Assembly (NCBI RefSeq): GCF_004341395.1
Contig: NZ_SLXT01000005.1
Coordinates: 62,001-126,000 of the forward strand
Source of the DNA: Heliophilum fasciatum
GTDB taxonomy: Bacteria > Bacillota > Desulfitobacteriia > Heliobacteriales > Heliobacteriaceae
Reading direction: 5' to 3'
Length of the DNA: 64,000 bases
In this document: positions 1 to 8,048 of the stretch, piece by piece
Layout: each line of letters begins with the position of its first letter
Position numbering within the stretch: the stretch's first letter is position 1
The notes under the pieces: generated by a model
The model's database searches: none
The model's input: only the letters and a program-made list of their open reading frames with translations
Told to the model about the DNA's origin: nothing
Translations under genes and position numbers: made by a program

Positions 1-2
1 CC

Positions 3-572
3 TTTTTAGCGGTTCATCTCTCCGGAGGAACGACGGAATTGCTGCTTGTCCAACCCGGGCAGGACGGGGCGCTGGCCATAGATAAGCTGGGCGGCACCAC
101 CGACTTGCATGCAGGACAACTGGTGGATCGTATCGGTGTGGCCCTGGGCTTACCGTTCCCGGCAGGACCGGCCTTCGAAGGGTTGGCGGCTACCGTCGAA
201 GGAACCCAGGAATTGACCTTCACAACGTACGTGCACGGCTATGAGGTCAGTTTTTCCGGTGTAGAAGCCCAGGCGTTGCGCCAGATCGCCCATTGTCCCG
301 GGCCGTTGGTAGCGCGGGCTGTTGAGGCTGCACTGGCCAAAACGCTGGAAAAATGGTTGCGCCGCGCCATCGAGGAGACGGGACTGCGCCGAGTCTTGAT
401 CGTTGGCGGTGTAGCTGCGAACGGCTATTTGCGGCAACGGTTACGGCGACGCCTGGAGCACCGCGCTGTGGGTGCCACGTTAGCTTTTGCCACACCGGCC
501 TTATCCGGTGATAATGCCGTAGGTGTCGCGGTTATGGGGTGGCGTCAGGTCTTTTCCAAGGACAACCGTTGA
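3..572 (+). CDS. TsaD/Kae1-like protein (glycoprotease M22 family paralogue), 5' truncated
   Basis: The reading frame is open from the window edge, so the N-terminus and the metal-binding HxxxH region are outside. What remains is the C-terminal half of an ASKHA fold of the TsaD/Kae1 type: a phosphate loop LSGGTTELLLV near the start, LGLPFPAGPAFEGLA, the GGVAANGYLRQRL stretch and a final SGDNAVGVAVMG with the conserved DNA residues. True TsaD, which makes t6A in tRNA, has SGGHT in the first loop; here His is replaced by Thr, and the TsaD motif with DxxGEAFDK is also divergent. I therefore read it as a TsaD-like paralogue of unknown role, not the t6A enzyme itself. It ends 147 bases before nfnA, and a promoter-like pair starts at its stop codon. 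Confidence 0.7.
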   Translation, partial: FLAVHLSGGTTELLLVQPGQDGALAIDKLGGTTDLHAGQLVDRIGVALGLPFPAGPAFEGLAATVEGTQELTFTTYVHGYEVSFSGVEAQALRQIAHCPGPLVARAVEAALAKTLEKWLRRAIEETGLRRVLIVGGVAANGYLRQRLRRRLEHRAVGATLAFATPALSGDNAVGVAVMGWRQVFSKDNR

Positions 573-597
573 CCGAATTTGGATCAAATGATACACT
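569..597 (+). promoter_or_regulatory. Putative SigA promoter for nfnAB
   Basis: TTGACC (569-574) and TACACT (592-597) are separated by 17 bases, followed by a leader of about 115 bases to nfnA. A second possible -10, TATGAT, lies at 607-612 without a good -35. A 12-base palindrome TGTTTTAAAACA at 625-636 lies in the leader and could be an operator; Rex-type regulation of nfn is known in some clostridia, but the match to the Rex site is poor. Confidence 0.4.
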
Positions 598-719
598 GAA
601 TTACTGTATGATAACAGCATCCTGTGTTTTAAAACAAAAGTGTGCAATATTCCTGTTTGTAATGGATGCAGAGCTGTTGGATAGAGATACCGGTGTTAGG
701 GGAGTAGAGGAGGCAGGGT

Positions 720-1568
720 ATGAACGAGATTTTGAAAAAAGAAAGCTTATCGCCAGCGGTAAAGTTAATGGTGCTCAATTGTCCCTTCATCGCTGAAAAA
801 GCACAAGCAGGGCAGTTTTTCATCTTGCGGGCGAATGAACTGGCTGAGCGCATTCCGCTGACGATTGCTGATTATGATCGGGAACAAGGTACGATCACCG
901 CGATTTTTCAGGAAATGGGCGCCAGCACGAAGATCCTGGGCCAAATGGAAGTAGGCGACAGCATCCTCGATGTAGTCGGACCCCTGGGCGTGCCTTCGGA
1001 AATTGAGAAATTCGACGCGCCGGTCATTGTCGTTGGCGGCGGTGTCGGTATTGCGCCGATCTATCCTGTCGCCCGTGCACTCAAGGAAGCCGGCAACGAA
1101 GTGATCGCAGTCATCGGTGCCCGTAACCGTGAGTTGATCTTCTGGGAAGATAAGCTCCGTGCTGTTACGGATGAACTGGTGATCTGCACCGATGATGGCT
1201 CCTACGGGCAAAAAGGCTTTGTGACCAACGCTGTTGTGGACCTGCATACCAAGCACGGTAAAATCGCTTGCTTGTGGGCCATCGGTCCGATGCCCATGAT
1301 GCGGGCCATGACCAATGTCACCCGTCCGCTGGGTATCAAAACGATTGTCAGCATGAACCCCTTGATGATGGACGGTACCGGCATGTGCGGTGCTTGCCGT
1401 GTTCAAGTAGGGAATGAGACCAAGTTTGCTTGTGTAGACGGTCCGGAGTTTGACGGTCATCTTGTTGATTTTGATCTGGCCTTAAAGCGCCTGTCGATCT
1501 ATAAAAACGAAGAAAAACGCGCCATCGCGCATATGGAGCATCAAGGAGGTGGCTGCGGGTGTCACTAA
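720..1568 (+). CDS. nfnA: NADH-dependent reduced ferredoxin:NADP+ oxidoreductase subunit A (NfnA)
   Basis: NfnA is the small flavoprotein of the electron-bifurcating transhydrogenase that couples NADH and reduced ferredoxin oxidation to NADP+ reduction. The 282-residue protein has the ferredoxin-NADP reductase layout: an FAD-binding barrel (about residues 1-95), an NAD-binding half with VIVVGGGVGIAPIYPVARAL, and a C-terminal [2Fe-2S] segment GTGMCGACRVQVGNETKFAC followed by VDGPEFDG. It ends with an unusual Gly/Cys tail, GGGCGCH. The ribosome site is GGAGGC just before ATG 720. The last 10 bases overlap nfnB in another frame, so the two are translationally coupled. Homologues are also called sulfide dehydrogenase beta or dihydroorotate dehydrogenase electron-transfer subunits; the adjacent NfnB decides in favour of Nfn. 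Confidence 0.9.
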   Translation: MNEILKKESLSPAVKLMVLNCPFIAEKAQAGQFFILRANELAERIPLTIADYDREQGTITAIFQEMGASTKILGQMEVGDSILDVVGPLGVPSEIEKFDAPVIVVGGGVGIAPIYPVARALKEAGNEVIAVIGARNRELIFWEDKLRAVTDELVICTDDGSYGQKGFVTNAVVDLHTKHGKIACLWAIGPMPMMRAMTNVTRPLGIKTIVSMNPLMMDGTGMCGACRVQVGNETKFACVDGPEFDGHLVDFDLALKRLSIYKNEEKRAIAHMEHQGGGCGCH

Positions 1569-2977
1569 AACAACGAGCCGATCGTCAAGCGATGCCGTGC
1601 CAAGATGCACAAGTACGGCGGCATAATTTTGATGAAGTCGCCCTGGGCTATACAGAAGAACAAGCAGTCACTGAAGCGACCCGTTGCATCCAGTGTAAAA
1701 ATCCGCGCTGTAAAGCCGGTTGCCCTGTGGAAGTGTTGATTCCGGAGTTTATCCAAGCAGTCGCTGAGCGTAACTTTGCCGAAGCGGCGCGCTTATTGAA
1801 AGAGCGGAACGCCTTGCCGGCAATTTGCGGTCGCGTCTGCCCGCAAGAAACGCAATGTGAAGAAAAGTGTATTTTAGGCATCAAAGGTGAGCCGGTAGCG
1901 ATTGGTCGCTTGGAGCGTTTTGTTGCCGATTGGGAAATGGCCCAACCGGAAGTCAAGTCTGAAGCGCCCGCGGCAGCTCCGAAAACAGGCTACAAGATGG
2001 CCGTCATCGGTGCCGGTCCGGCGGGACTCACTTGTGCTGCCGATCTGGCCAAACTCGGTCATGATGTGACCCTCTTTGAAGCATTGCATGTGGCCGGCGG
2101 TGTGTTGATGTACGGTATTCCGGAGTTTCGTTTGCCCAAAGCGATCGTCGCGAAGGAAATCGGCCTTTTGCAAGAACTGGGCGTTGATATCCAAGTGAAC
2201 ATGGTCGCCGGTAAAACGATCTTGGTGCGTGAGTTGCTGCAAAAGGGTTATGATGCAGTGTTCCTCGGTACCGGTGCCGGCTTGCCGCGCTTTATGGGAA
2301 TTCCCGGCGAAAACCTCTGCGGTGTTTTTTCAGCCAATGAGTTTTTGACGCGCACCAATCTGATGTGCGGTTACCAATTCCCCCGGTTAAATACACCGGT
2401 ATCGGTCGGTCGCCGGGTAGCGATCTTGGGCGCCGGCAACGTGGCCATGGATGCAGCGCGGACGGCGCTTCGTCTGGGTGCCGAAGAAGTGACGATCGTC
2501 TATCGCCGTTCGGCTAAAGAGATGCCGGCGCGGGCCGAAGAGATCGAACATGCTCATGAAGAGGGCGTCAAGTTCCAACTCTTGACGAACCCCGTTGAAA
2601 TTGTCGGCGATGAAAACGGCTGGGTGCAGTCGATGACCTGCTTGCGCTATGAACTGGGTGAGCCCGATGCGTCGGGACGCCGTTCGCCGGTGCCGATTCC
2701 CGGATCGGAATTTACCATCGATGTTGATACGGTGATCGTGGCTATCGGTACCGATCCGAACCCGTTGGTCACCAAAACGACGCCAGGCCTCGATCTGAAC
2801 CGCCGCGGCAACATCGTCGCTGATGATGACGGTTGTACCTCCGTGCCCGGTGTGTTTGCCGGTGGCGACATCGTGACCGGTGCGGCGACGGTAATTTTGG
2901 CGATGGGTGCCGGTAAAAAAGCGGCCCAAGCGATGGACGCTTATGTACGCAACAAAGCCGCCGCTACAGCGCAATAA
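1559..2977 (+). CDS. nfnB: NADH-dependent reduced ferredoxin:NADP+ oxidoreductase subunit B (NfnB, GltD-like)
   Basis: The large NfnAB subunit, homologous to the glutamate synthase small subunit. It binds two [4Fe-4S] clusters at the N-terminus: Cys runs CIQCKNPRCKAGCPVEV (about residues 42-58) and CGRVCPQETQCEEKC (about 90-104). A first dinucleotide fold follows (VIGAGPAGLTCAADLAKLG, FAD) and then an NADPH fold (VAILGAGNVAMDAARTALRLG), ending in GVFAGGDIVTGAATVILAMG. In the family this subunit carries the bifurcating FAD and reduces NADP+. It starts at GTG 1559 behind AAGGAGG, inside the end of nfnA. GltD is excluded because no glutamate synthase large subunit is near and because NfnA directly precedes it. 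A terminator follows at once. Confidence 0.9.
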   Translation: MSLKQRADRQAMPCQDAQVRRHNFDEVALGYTEEQAVTEATRCIQCKNPRCKAGCPVEVLIPEFIQAVAERNFAEAARLLKERNALPAICGRVCPQETQCEEKCILGIKGEPVAIGRLERFVADWEMAQPEVKSEAPAAAPKTGYKMAVIGAGPAGLTCAADLAKLGHDVTLFEALHVAGGVLMYGIPEFRLPKAIVAKEIGLLQELGVDIQVNMVAGKTILVRELLQKGYDAVFLGTGAGLPRFMGIPGENLCGVFSANEFLTRTNLMCGYQFPRLNTPVSVGRRVAILGAGNVAMDAARTALRLGAEEVTIVYRRSAKEMPARAEEIEHAHEEGVKFQLLTNPVEIVGDENGWVQSMTCLRYELGEPDASGRRSPVPIPGSEFTIDVDTVIVAIGTDPNPLVTKTTPGLDLNRRGNIVADDDGCTSVPGVFAGGDIVTGAATVILAMGAGKKAAQAMDAYVRNKAAATAQ

Positions 2978-3009
2978 TGATCATTGGGGCGCCTTGCCTC
3001 GTTGTCCAC

Positions 3010-3041
3010 AAAAAGCCTGTCATTCATTTGACAGGCTTTTT
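3010..3041 (+). terminator. Intrinsic terminator after nfnAB
   Basis: A 12-base perfect stem AAAAAGCCTGTC / GACAGGCTTTTT with an 8-base loop ends in a T run. Its right arm contains the -35 box of the next promoter. Confidence 0.85.
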
Positions 3042-3058
3042 GTGTTACGTGGTATAAT
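3028..3058 (+). promoter_or_regulatory. SigA promoter of xseA
   Basis: TTGACA (3028-3033), which is part of the preceding terminator hairpin, and a perfect extended -10 TGGTATAAT (TATAAT at 3053-3058). The spacer is 19 bases, long for SigA, but the extended -10 compensates. The leader to xseA is about 25 bases. Confidence 0.65.
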
Positions 3059-3088
3059 TAAGGTTAACGTGACCTAAGGGGGAGCAAG

Positions 3089-4426
3089 ATGGAGATTCTC
3101 TCGGTAAGTCAATTAAACGCCTATGTGCAGCAACTGGTCGAATCGGACCGCTTGCTCAAACGAGTTTGGGTCGAAGGTGAACTATCCAACTTTAAGCATC
3201 ACTCATCAGGGCACATGTATTTTACCTTGCGAGACGAAGAGTGTGCGGTGCGCGCTGTCATGTTTCGCAGCCGGGCCCAGCTTGTTTCGTTTCGCCCGGA
3301 AAACGGTATGCGCGTTGTCCTGAAAGGTGAAGTTAGTGTCTATCCCCGTGACGGAATCTACCAGATCTATGTGGAGCGAATGGAACCGTCCGGTATCGGT
3401 GCCCTGTACCTGGCACTGGAGCAAACCAAACAGCGCTTGTCTGCTGATGGTTTGACGGACCCGCTGCGTAAACGGCCCCTGCCGCTGTTGCCGAAAGCCG
3501 TCGGTATCGTCACTGCGCCGACCGGCGCAGCCATTCGCGATTTACTTTCCGTAATTCAACGCCGCTATCCCCGCATGCACATTGTGCTGGCACCGGCCGT
3601 GGTCCAAGGCGATGAAGCTGTTCCCAGCTTGATTGAAGGGTTGCAGCGCTTGGGTCGCTCCGGCGAAGTTGATGTAATTATCATCGGCCGCGGCGGTGGT
3701 TCACGGGAAGATCTGTGGGCCTTTAATAATGAACAGTTATGCCGGGCGATTGCAGCTTGTCCGGTGCCGGTCGTTTCGGCTGTTGGCCATGAAACCGATA
3801 TGTCGCTCAGTGACCTGGTTGCCGATGTGCGGGCAGCCACGCCGTCAGCGGCAGCAGAACTGGTTGTGCCCGTTTACAGTGCGATGCAAGATCAAGTGCT
3901 GCAATTGGCCTTACGTTTACACCGAGCCGTGCAAACCAGGGCGGAACGGGCACGGCAGCGCTTGGTAAGCTTAGAGCAGCGACCGGTGTTGGCGCAGCCG
4001 CTCGATCGCTTGCGCCACCCGCGTCAGCGGGTCGATCAACTGGCGGAACGCTTGGCCCATCGTGTATCGCCAGCCGGTGTAACCTTGCTGCGCGGCCAGG
4101 TGGCCGAATGGGAACGACGCTTACAGGCTTGTGTATCGCCGCAGCGAGCCATCCTGCTGCGCCGTCAGGTGGAGGAAGGTGACCGGCGCTTGCGTCGTTG
4201 GGTGGCCGAAGACATCTGGCAGCGGCGCCGCCAGATCGGTACCCTGGCGGCCATGCTCGATGCGCTGAGCCCGCTGCGGGTACTGCAGCGCGGTTATGCG
4301 ATTTGTCGTGATGAGCAAGAACAAGTGGTGCGCGATGCGGCATCGGTGGCCGTTGGCGCCACGATCGATGTGGTCTTGTCCCGGGGCGCTTTGACTTGTT
4401 CCGTGCTGGCCAAAAAGGAGGGGTAA
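3089..4426 (+). CDS. xseA: Exodeoxyribonuclease VII large subunit
   Basis: XseA is the catalytic subunit of exonuclease VII, which degrades single-stranded DNA from both ends in repair. The 445-residue length is typical. An OB-fold lies at residues 1-100 (QLNAYVQQL, VWVEGELSNF, GHMYFTLRDE). The nuclease domain carries GIVTAPTGAAIRDL, then VIIIGRGGGSREDLWAFN and VSAVGHETDMSLSDLVADVR with the family Asp/His residues. A Gln/Arg-rich coiled coil (about residues 265-400) provides the XseB-binding region, and LQRGYAICRDE is near the end. ATG 3089 follows GGGGGAGC. It is three bases upstream of xseB and heads the operon xseA-xseB-ispA. Confidence 0.95.
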   Translation: MEILSVSQLNAYVQQLVESDRLLKRVWVEGELSNFKHHSSGHMYFTLRDEECAVRAVMFRSRAQLVSFRPENGMRVVLKGEVSVYPRDGIYQIYVERMEPSGIGALYLALEQTKQRLSADGLTDPLRKRPLPLLPKAVGIVTAPTGAAIRDLLSVIQRRYPRMHIVLAPAVVQGDEAVPSLIEGLQRLGRSGEVDVIIIGRGGGSREDLWAFNNEQLCRAIAACPVPVVSAVGHETDMSLSDLVADVRAATPSAAAELVVPVYSAMQDQVLQLALRLHRAVQTRAERARQRLVSLEQRPVLAQPLDRLRHPRQRVDQLAERLAHRVSPAGVTLLRGQVAEWERRLQACVSPQRAILLRRQVEEGDRRLRRWVAEDIWQRRRQIGTLAAMLDALSPLRVLQRGYAICRDEQEQVVRDAASVAVGATIDVVLSRGALTCSVLAKKEG

Positions 4427-4429
4427 CGA

Positions 4430-4732
4430 TTGAAAAAACAACCGGTTGAAAAAGACCTGATGACCTATGAAGCGGCGGTGACGCGCCTAGAAGCCGTTGT
4501 GCGCGCACTGGAAGCCGGTGATGTGACCTTAGATGAATCGTTGCGTTTGTTCCAGGAAGGAACCGAACTGGTAGGACTGTGCAACAACCGTCTCGACGCC
4601 TATGAAGCAAAGGTGCAGACGTTGTTGGCAAGCAAAGAGCAAGACGTAAAAACACCAGCAGCGCCGCTGACAGCATCGCCCAAAGCCGAGGGCACCTTGC
4701 CCAAATGGGAAATCGATGAATTGCCCTTTTAG
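4430..4732 (+). CDS. xseB: Exodeoxyribonuclease VII small subunit
   Basis: A small helical subunit that binds the XseA coiled coil. The family core is visible: MTYEAAVTRLEAVVRALEAG (residues 11-30), then DVTLDESLRLFQEGTEL and the second helix. It uses a TTG start at 4430 behind AAGGAGGGG. The protein is 100 residues, about 20 longer than many XseB, because of a Lys/Pro/Ala-rich tail that ends in KWEIDELPF, a pattern also seen in other XseB tails. The gene lies three bases after xseA and 28 before ispA. Confidence 0.9.
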   Translation: MKKQPVEKDLMTYEAAVTRLEAVVRALEAGDVTLDESLRLFQEGTELVGLCNNRLDAYEAKVQTLLASKEQDVKTPAAPLTASPKAEGTLPKWEIDELPF

Positions 4733-4760
4733 ATGATGCGATAGTAAGGAGACGATTGGG

Positions 4761-5663
4761 TTGAATTTAAAGGAAGAAATGAAGGCGATGTCTCAGCAAG
4801 TCGACGCAGCCTTAGCGCAATGGCTACCGGATAGCGATGTGTTCCCAGCGGTGATTCACGATGCGATGCGCTACAGTGTCTTTGCCGGCGGTAAAAAATT
4901 ACGGCCTGTGCTGGTGTTGGCCGCTTGTCACGCTGTTGGCGGCGTGCAGGAAGAAGTGTTGCCGGCGGCGGCAGCCCTGGAAATGATCCATACATATTCC
5001 TTAATTCATGATGATCTGCCGGCGATGGATGATGATGACTTGCGCCGTGGACGGCCAACAAACCATAAGGTGTACGGCGAAGCCGTCGCTGTTCTGGCCG
5101 GCGATGCCTTGCTGACACGGGCGTTTGGTGTGCTGGCCGAAGCAGGCATGGCATCAGCGCGCCGTGATCCGGCTCGCGCTGCCTTGTATTTGCAGGTAGC
5201 GCAAGAAGTGGCGGAAGCGTCAGGGACCTTGGGGATGATCGGTGGACAAGTCGTCGATATGGAGTCGGAAGATAAACAAATCGATATGGAGATCATGGAG
5301 TATATTCACCGTCATAAAACCGGTGCGCTGATCCGTGTATCCCTCCGCGTCGGTGCACTGCTGGGCGGCGGTTCGGCAGAGCAACTGGCGGCGCTGACGA
5401 CCTATGGCGAACACCTGGGTTTGGCTTTTCAGATTACCGACGATTTACTGGATATCCAAGGTGACGAAGCCAAACTGGGCAAGCCGGTCGGCAGTGATGA
5501 AAAAAATCAAAAGTCCACGTATCCAAGTTTGCTCGGCATCGACGGTGCTCGTCAAGCGGCAGAGCAGGCCATGGCCGATGCGCTTGCGGCATTGGAGAGC
5601 TTTGATGAGGGTGCCCAGGTGTTACGGGAACTGGCACGCTATTTATTGGTTCGTGAAAATTAA
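4761..5663 (+). CDS. ispA: Farnesyl diphosphate synthase (polyprenyl synthetase family)
   Basis: Condenses isopentenyl and dimethylallyl diphosphate to farnesyl diphosphate in the cytoplasm. The first Asp-rich motif is DDLPAMDDDDLRRG, with the two-residue insertion of bacterial type II farnesyl synthases and a Tyr five residues before it (YSLIHDD), which argues for C15 rather than longer products. KKLRPVLVLAACHA and the second motif DDLLDIQGD are present. The start is TTG 4761 behind AAGGAGACG. It belongs to the operon with xseAB, an arrangement common in Firmicutes where dxs and tlyA follow; here the FHA gene on the other strand is inserted between ispA and dxs. Confidence 0.92.
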   Translation: MNLKEEMKAMSQQVDAALAQWLPDSDVFPAVIHDAMRYSVFAGGKKLRPVLVLAACHAVGGVQEEVLPAAAALEMIHTYSLIHDDLPAMDDDDLRRGRPTNHKVYGEAVAVLAGDALLTRAFGVLAEAGMASARRDPARAALYLQVAQEVAEASGTLGMIGGQVVDMESEDKQIDMEIMEYIHRHKTGALIRVSLRVGALLGGGSAEQLAALTTYGEHLGLAFQITDDLLDIQGDEAKLGKPVGSDEKNQKSTYPSLLGIDGARQAAEQAMADALAALESFDEGAQVLRELARYLLVREN

Positions 5664-5691
5664 TCGGACAAGAAAATGAATCAAACACAAA

Positions 5692-5725
5692 AAAGCACTG
5701 CCCGCGGAATGTGAGGCAGTGCTTT
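5692..5725. terminator. Bidirectional terminator between ispA and the FHA gene
   Basis: An 11-base perfect stem AAAGCACTGCC / GGCAGTGCTTT with a 12-base loop, flanked by A and T runs, between two convergent genes. Confidence 0.8.
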
Positions 5726-5731
5726 GCGCTT

Positions 5732-7828
5732 TTATTTCGGTGAAGGTGTCAATTGTTGAACAACAAAGGCGATCTGCTGTCCGAGAAAAACGGTTTGATT
5801 AACCGCAAGCGCTTGCGGGCCGGTGATCGGCGCTGTCTTGGGGGTCTGCACATAGGTACCGTTGGTGGAACCTTTATCGGTGATGACTAAGGTTTGTGGG
5901 TCATAAGGGTGAACCGCAAGAAAAGCATGACACTTGGAGATGGTCGGGTCGTTGATGATAATTTGACACTGTACCGGATCACGGCCGATATACAAGCCAT
6001 CGGCCGGAATGGCGTAACGACGCCCCTTCAGGGGACCTGATTTGAAGCGGATGATCAATTGCGGTGAAACGGCAGGGTTTATTGTGGCTGCTGGCTGGCG
6101 CGTGACAACGTTGTCGGCCGGGGCAGCCGTTGTGGCCGTTTCGACTGCGGCCGTTGCGGTAACGTTAGGCACCGCTTTGCGTTTGCGCTTGGGCAGGAGC
6201 ATTTGCATGATATCTTTCCAAGTGAGCTTGTACCGTTTCATCAAAAGCCAAAGAGTAAGCGCAGCGACGATCAAAACAACAGTGACAGCGGCGATAACTT
6301 TAATCAGATCAGACCAGTAAATGCGATCATCACCGTTTTCCTTGCGCTGCTGTGCTTCTTCCAGCAATTGCTTCGCCGAGCCGTTGTGCGGGTCAAGGGC
6401 GAGAATCTGCCGCACCAGTTGGATCGTCTTAGAGACATAGCCGTCGCGATACATGGCGAGCGCTTCACCGTAGAGACCGGTGGTTTCCGAGGTTTCGGCA
6501 GACACAGCGGCCAAGCGCAGGGCTTGATTGATCGTCGTGGCGCCGATCAAGGGATAGAGACTGGGGCCTTTCGGAACGCGCCCGGCAATACCGATCAGAT
6601 TGCCGTCACTGGTGATAACCGGGCCGCCGGTCGCAGCCGGTGCAATGGCCGCTTCGATATCAAAGAGGGGGCTTTTGTCGGTGGATTTGCCGTAACGAGC
6701 AGGCTGGACCATTCCGGATACGGCGGAAACTTCTTCAGAACCAGGCGGTGCAAAAAGCGTTGTCGCTTCGGAACTGCCGGGAAAGCCCAAGATGGTCACT
6801 TCCGTCTCGCCGCTCGGCATTTTGCCTAACTCCAGGGAAGGCAAATTTTTGGCATTGATTTTAATGACGGCCAATTCTTGCAGCGGGTCAAAAAGTGCAT
6901 CGTCTTTGACGGTGGTACGGGCCGATGTGGCACCGCGATTCGGTGTTACCGGTGCAAGTAATTCTCGTTTGGGTGGTGTTGGTTCCTTGCGATCCACAGC
7001 AGGCGGGACAGGTTTGATCCCGGTGGAACCAGGGGTCCCGGAACTACCGGAAGCGTCGGAACCACCGGAAGCGTCGGAACTGCCGGCAACCGGGGCCGCC
7101 GGTGTGGCCGGTACGGTCGTCCCCGTGGTGGTACTGTCCTTAGCTTGGTCGGCAGGAGTTTCAGTGCTTGTTGTTCCCGGCTTGCCGGCTGTTGTGTCTT
7201 TGATCAGCGGAGCCGTATTTTGTTTTTCCGTGGCTTTGATCTGATTCGGATCTTCTGTTGTCGGCGGGATGGTGCCGTTGATCAATTGGCGGTTGGAACT
7301 GGGATCACGAGGCAGCAAGGCTTCCGACGGAGGATTGCCGGTCCAGTTGACTTTAAAATCAAAGGAATCGCCGCCCGAGAGAATGACTTTTTGATAGGAC
7401 TTGACTTCTTCGATCATGGTGGTTTGTTCGGCAATATAAGCCCGTTCACTTTCGGAAAGGCGATGGCCCACTTCTTTTTGCACATCGCGGAAAAACTGTT
7501 CCGCCAGTTCTTCCCGGATCGCATTGGGGGTTTTCGTCATCATCTGTACGATGCGTGATGATGTGACGATATCGCCGTCGGGAGAGACAATCAGTCCCGA
7601 GGCGGTTCCGCCGATGGCTACCGGCCAAGACTTGTCGGAAAAGCGAAAGGTAGCCGTAGCACCGGAACGAACTTGGATCACCGCCGGTTTCGCCACATCA
7701 GAGGCGGGGACGCCGGCACTAAAGTTGGTCTTGGCGAAAGCCGGGTACGGTAGGATGGTTGAGAGCAACCAATACAGAGCAAAGAACGTGTAAAAGGCAC
7801 GCAACTTACGTAAATGCGCAGTCGACAA
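5732..7828 (-). CDS. Membrane protein with degenerate trypsin-like domain, TPR-like segment and C-terminal FHA domain
   Basis: The start was set at TTG 7828, seven bases after AAGGAGGG; the frame extends 30 codons further but without a ribosome site. The 698-residue product has a signal peptide or anchor (residues 10-32), an HtrA-like fold (about 70-440) interrupted by a Thr/Pro/Ser/Gly-rich linker (180-305), a TPR-like helix pair (453-494), a transmembrane helix (508-530), a basic stretch and an FHA domain (590-690) with YIGRDPVQC, SKCHAFLAV and GSTNGTYV. FHA domains bind phosphothreonine, here on the cytoplasmic side. The protease triad looks lost: the His position is Arg92 (VTSSRIV), the Asp position Glu318 (ELAVIKI) and the Ser position Thr400 (AATGGPV). 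I infer an outside-sensing scaffold, not a protease. Divergent from dxs, with a Spo0A-box-like sequence upstream. Confidence 0.8.
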   Translation of the reverse strand: MSTAHLRKLRAFYTFFALYWLLSTILPYPAFAKTNFSAGVPASDVAKPAVIQVRSGATATFRFSDKSWPVAIGGTASGLIVSPDGDIVTSSRIVQMMTKTPNAIREELAEQFFRDVQKEVGHRLSESERAYIAEQTTMIEEVKSYQKVILSGGDSFDFKVNWTGNPPSEALLPRDPSSNRQLINGTIPPTTEDPNQIKATEKQNTAPLIKDTTAGKPGTTSTETPADQAKDSTTTGTTVPATPAAPVAGSSDASGGSDASGSSGTPGSTGIKPVPPAVDRKEPTPPKRELLAPVTPNRGATSARTTVKDDALFDPLQELAVIKINAKNLPSLELGKMPSGETEVTILGFPGSSEATTLFAPPGSEEVSAVSGMVQPARYGKSTDKSPLFDIEAAIAPAATGGPVITSDGNLIGIAGRVPKGPSLYPLIGATTINQALRLAAVSAETSETTGLYGEALAMYRDGYVSKTIQLVRQILALDPHNGSAKQLLEEAQQRKENGDDRIYWSDLIKVIAAVTVVLIVAALTLWLLMKRYKLTWKDIMQMLLPKRKRKAVPNVTATAAVETATTAAPADNVVTRQPAATINPAVSPQLIIRFKSGPLKGRRYAIPADGLYIGRDPVQCQIIINDPTISKCHAFLAVHPYDPQTLVITDKGSTNGTYVQTPKTAPITGPQALAVNQTVFLGQQIAFVVQQLTPSPK

Positions 7829-7920
7829 ACGGTTTCCCTCCTTGTTTAAAGACAAGTATTTCGCTTCGACAACAAACGAGTGATCTCCTGCCCCGATACG
7901 CAGGCGATGGCGAAACATCT

Positions 7921-7949
7921 TTGTACCGCTCTAGTGATCATGGTATAAT
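7921..7949 (+). promoter_or_regulatory. SigA promoter of dxs-tlyA
   Basis: TTGTAC (7921-7926), a 17-base spacer, and an extended -10 TGGTATAAT with TATAAT at 7944-7949, giving a leader of about 95 bases before dxs. Confidence 0.75.
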
Positions 7950-8048
7950 GCTTTCATAAAAAAGTGGAGGGACGTTGCGAAAGCACGTTGACAGGAAGAT
8001 ATAGTAAGCAAATGCAACAAAATACCCAGAGAGAAGGGATCCCGCAGC

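Noticed and set aside
625-636. Rex operator before nfnA
   Set aside because: The palindrome TGTTTTAAAACA lacks the TTGTTAA-N4-TTAACAA arrangement; listed only as a possible operator.
765-1460. 231-codon minus-strand frame opposite nfnA
   Set aside because: Shadow of a well-conserved gene; His/Asp/Arg-rich antisense composition, no ribosome site.
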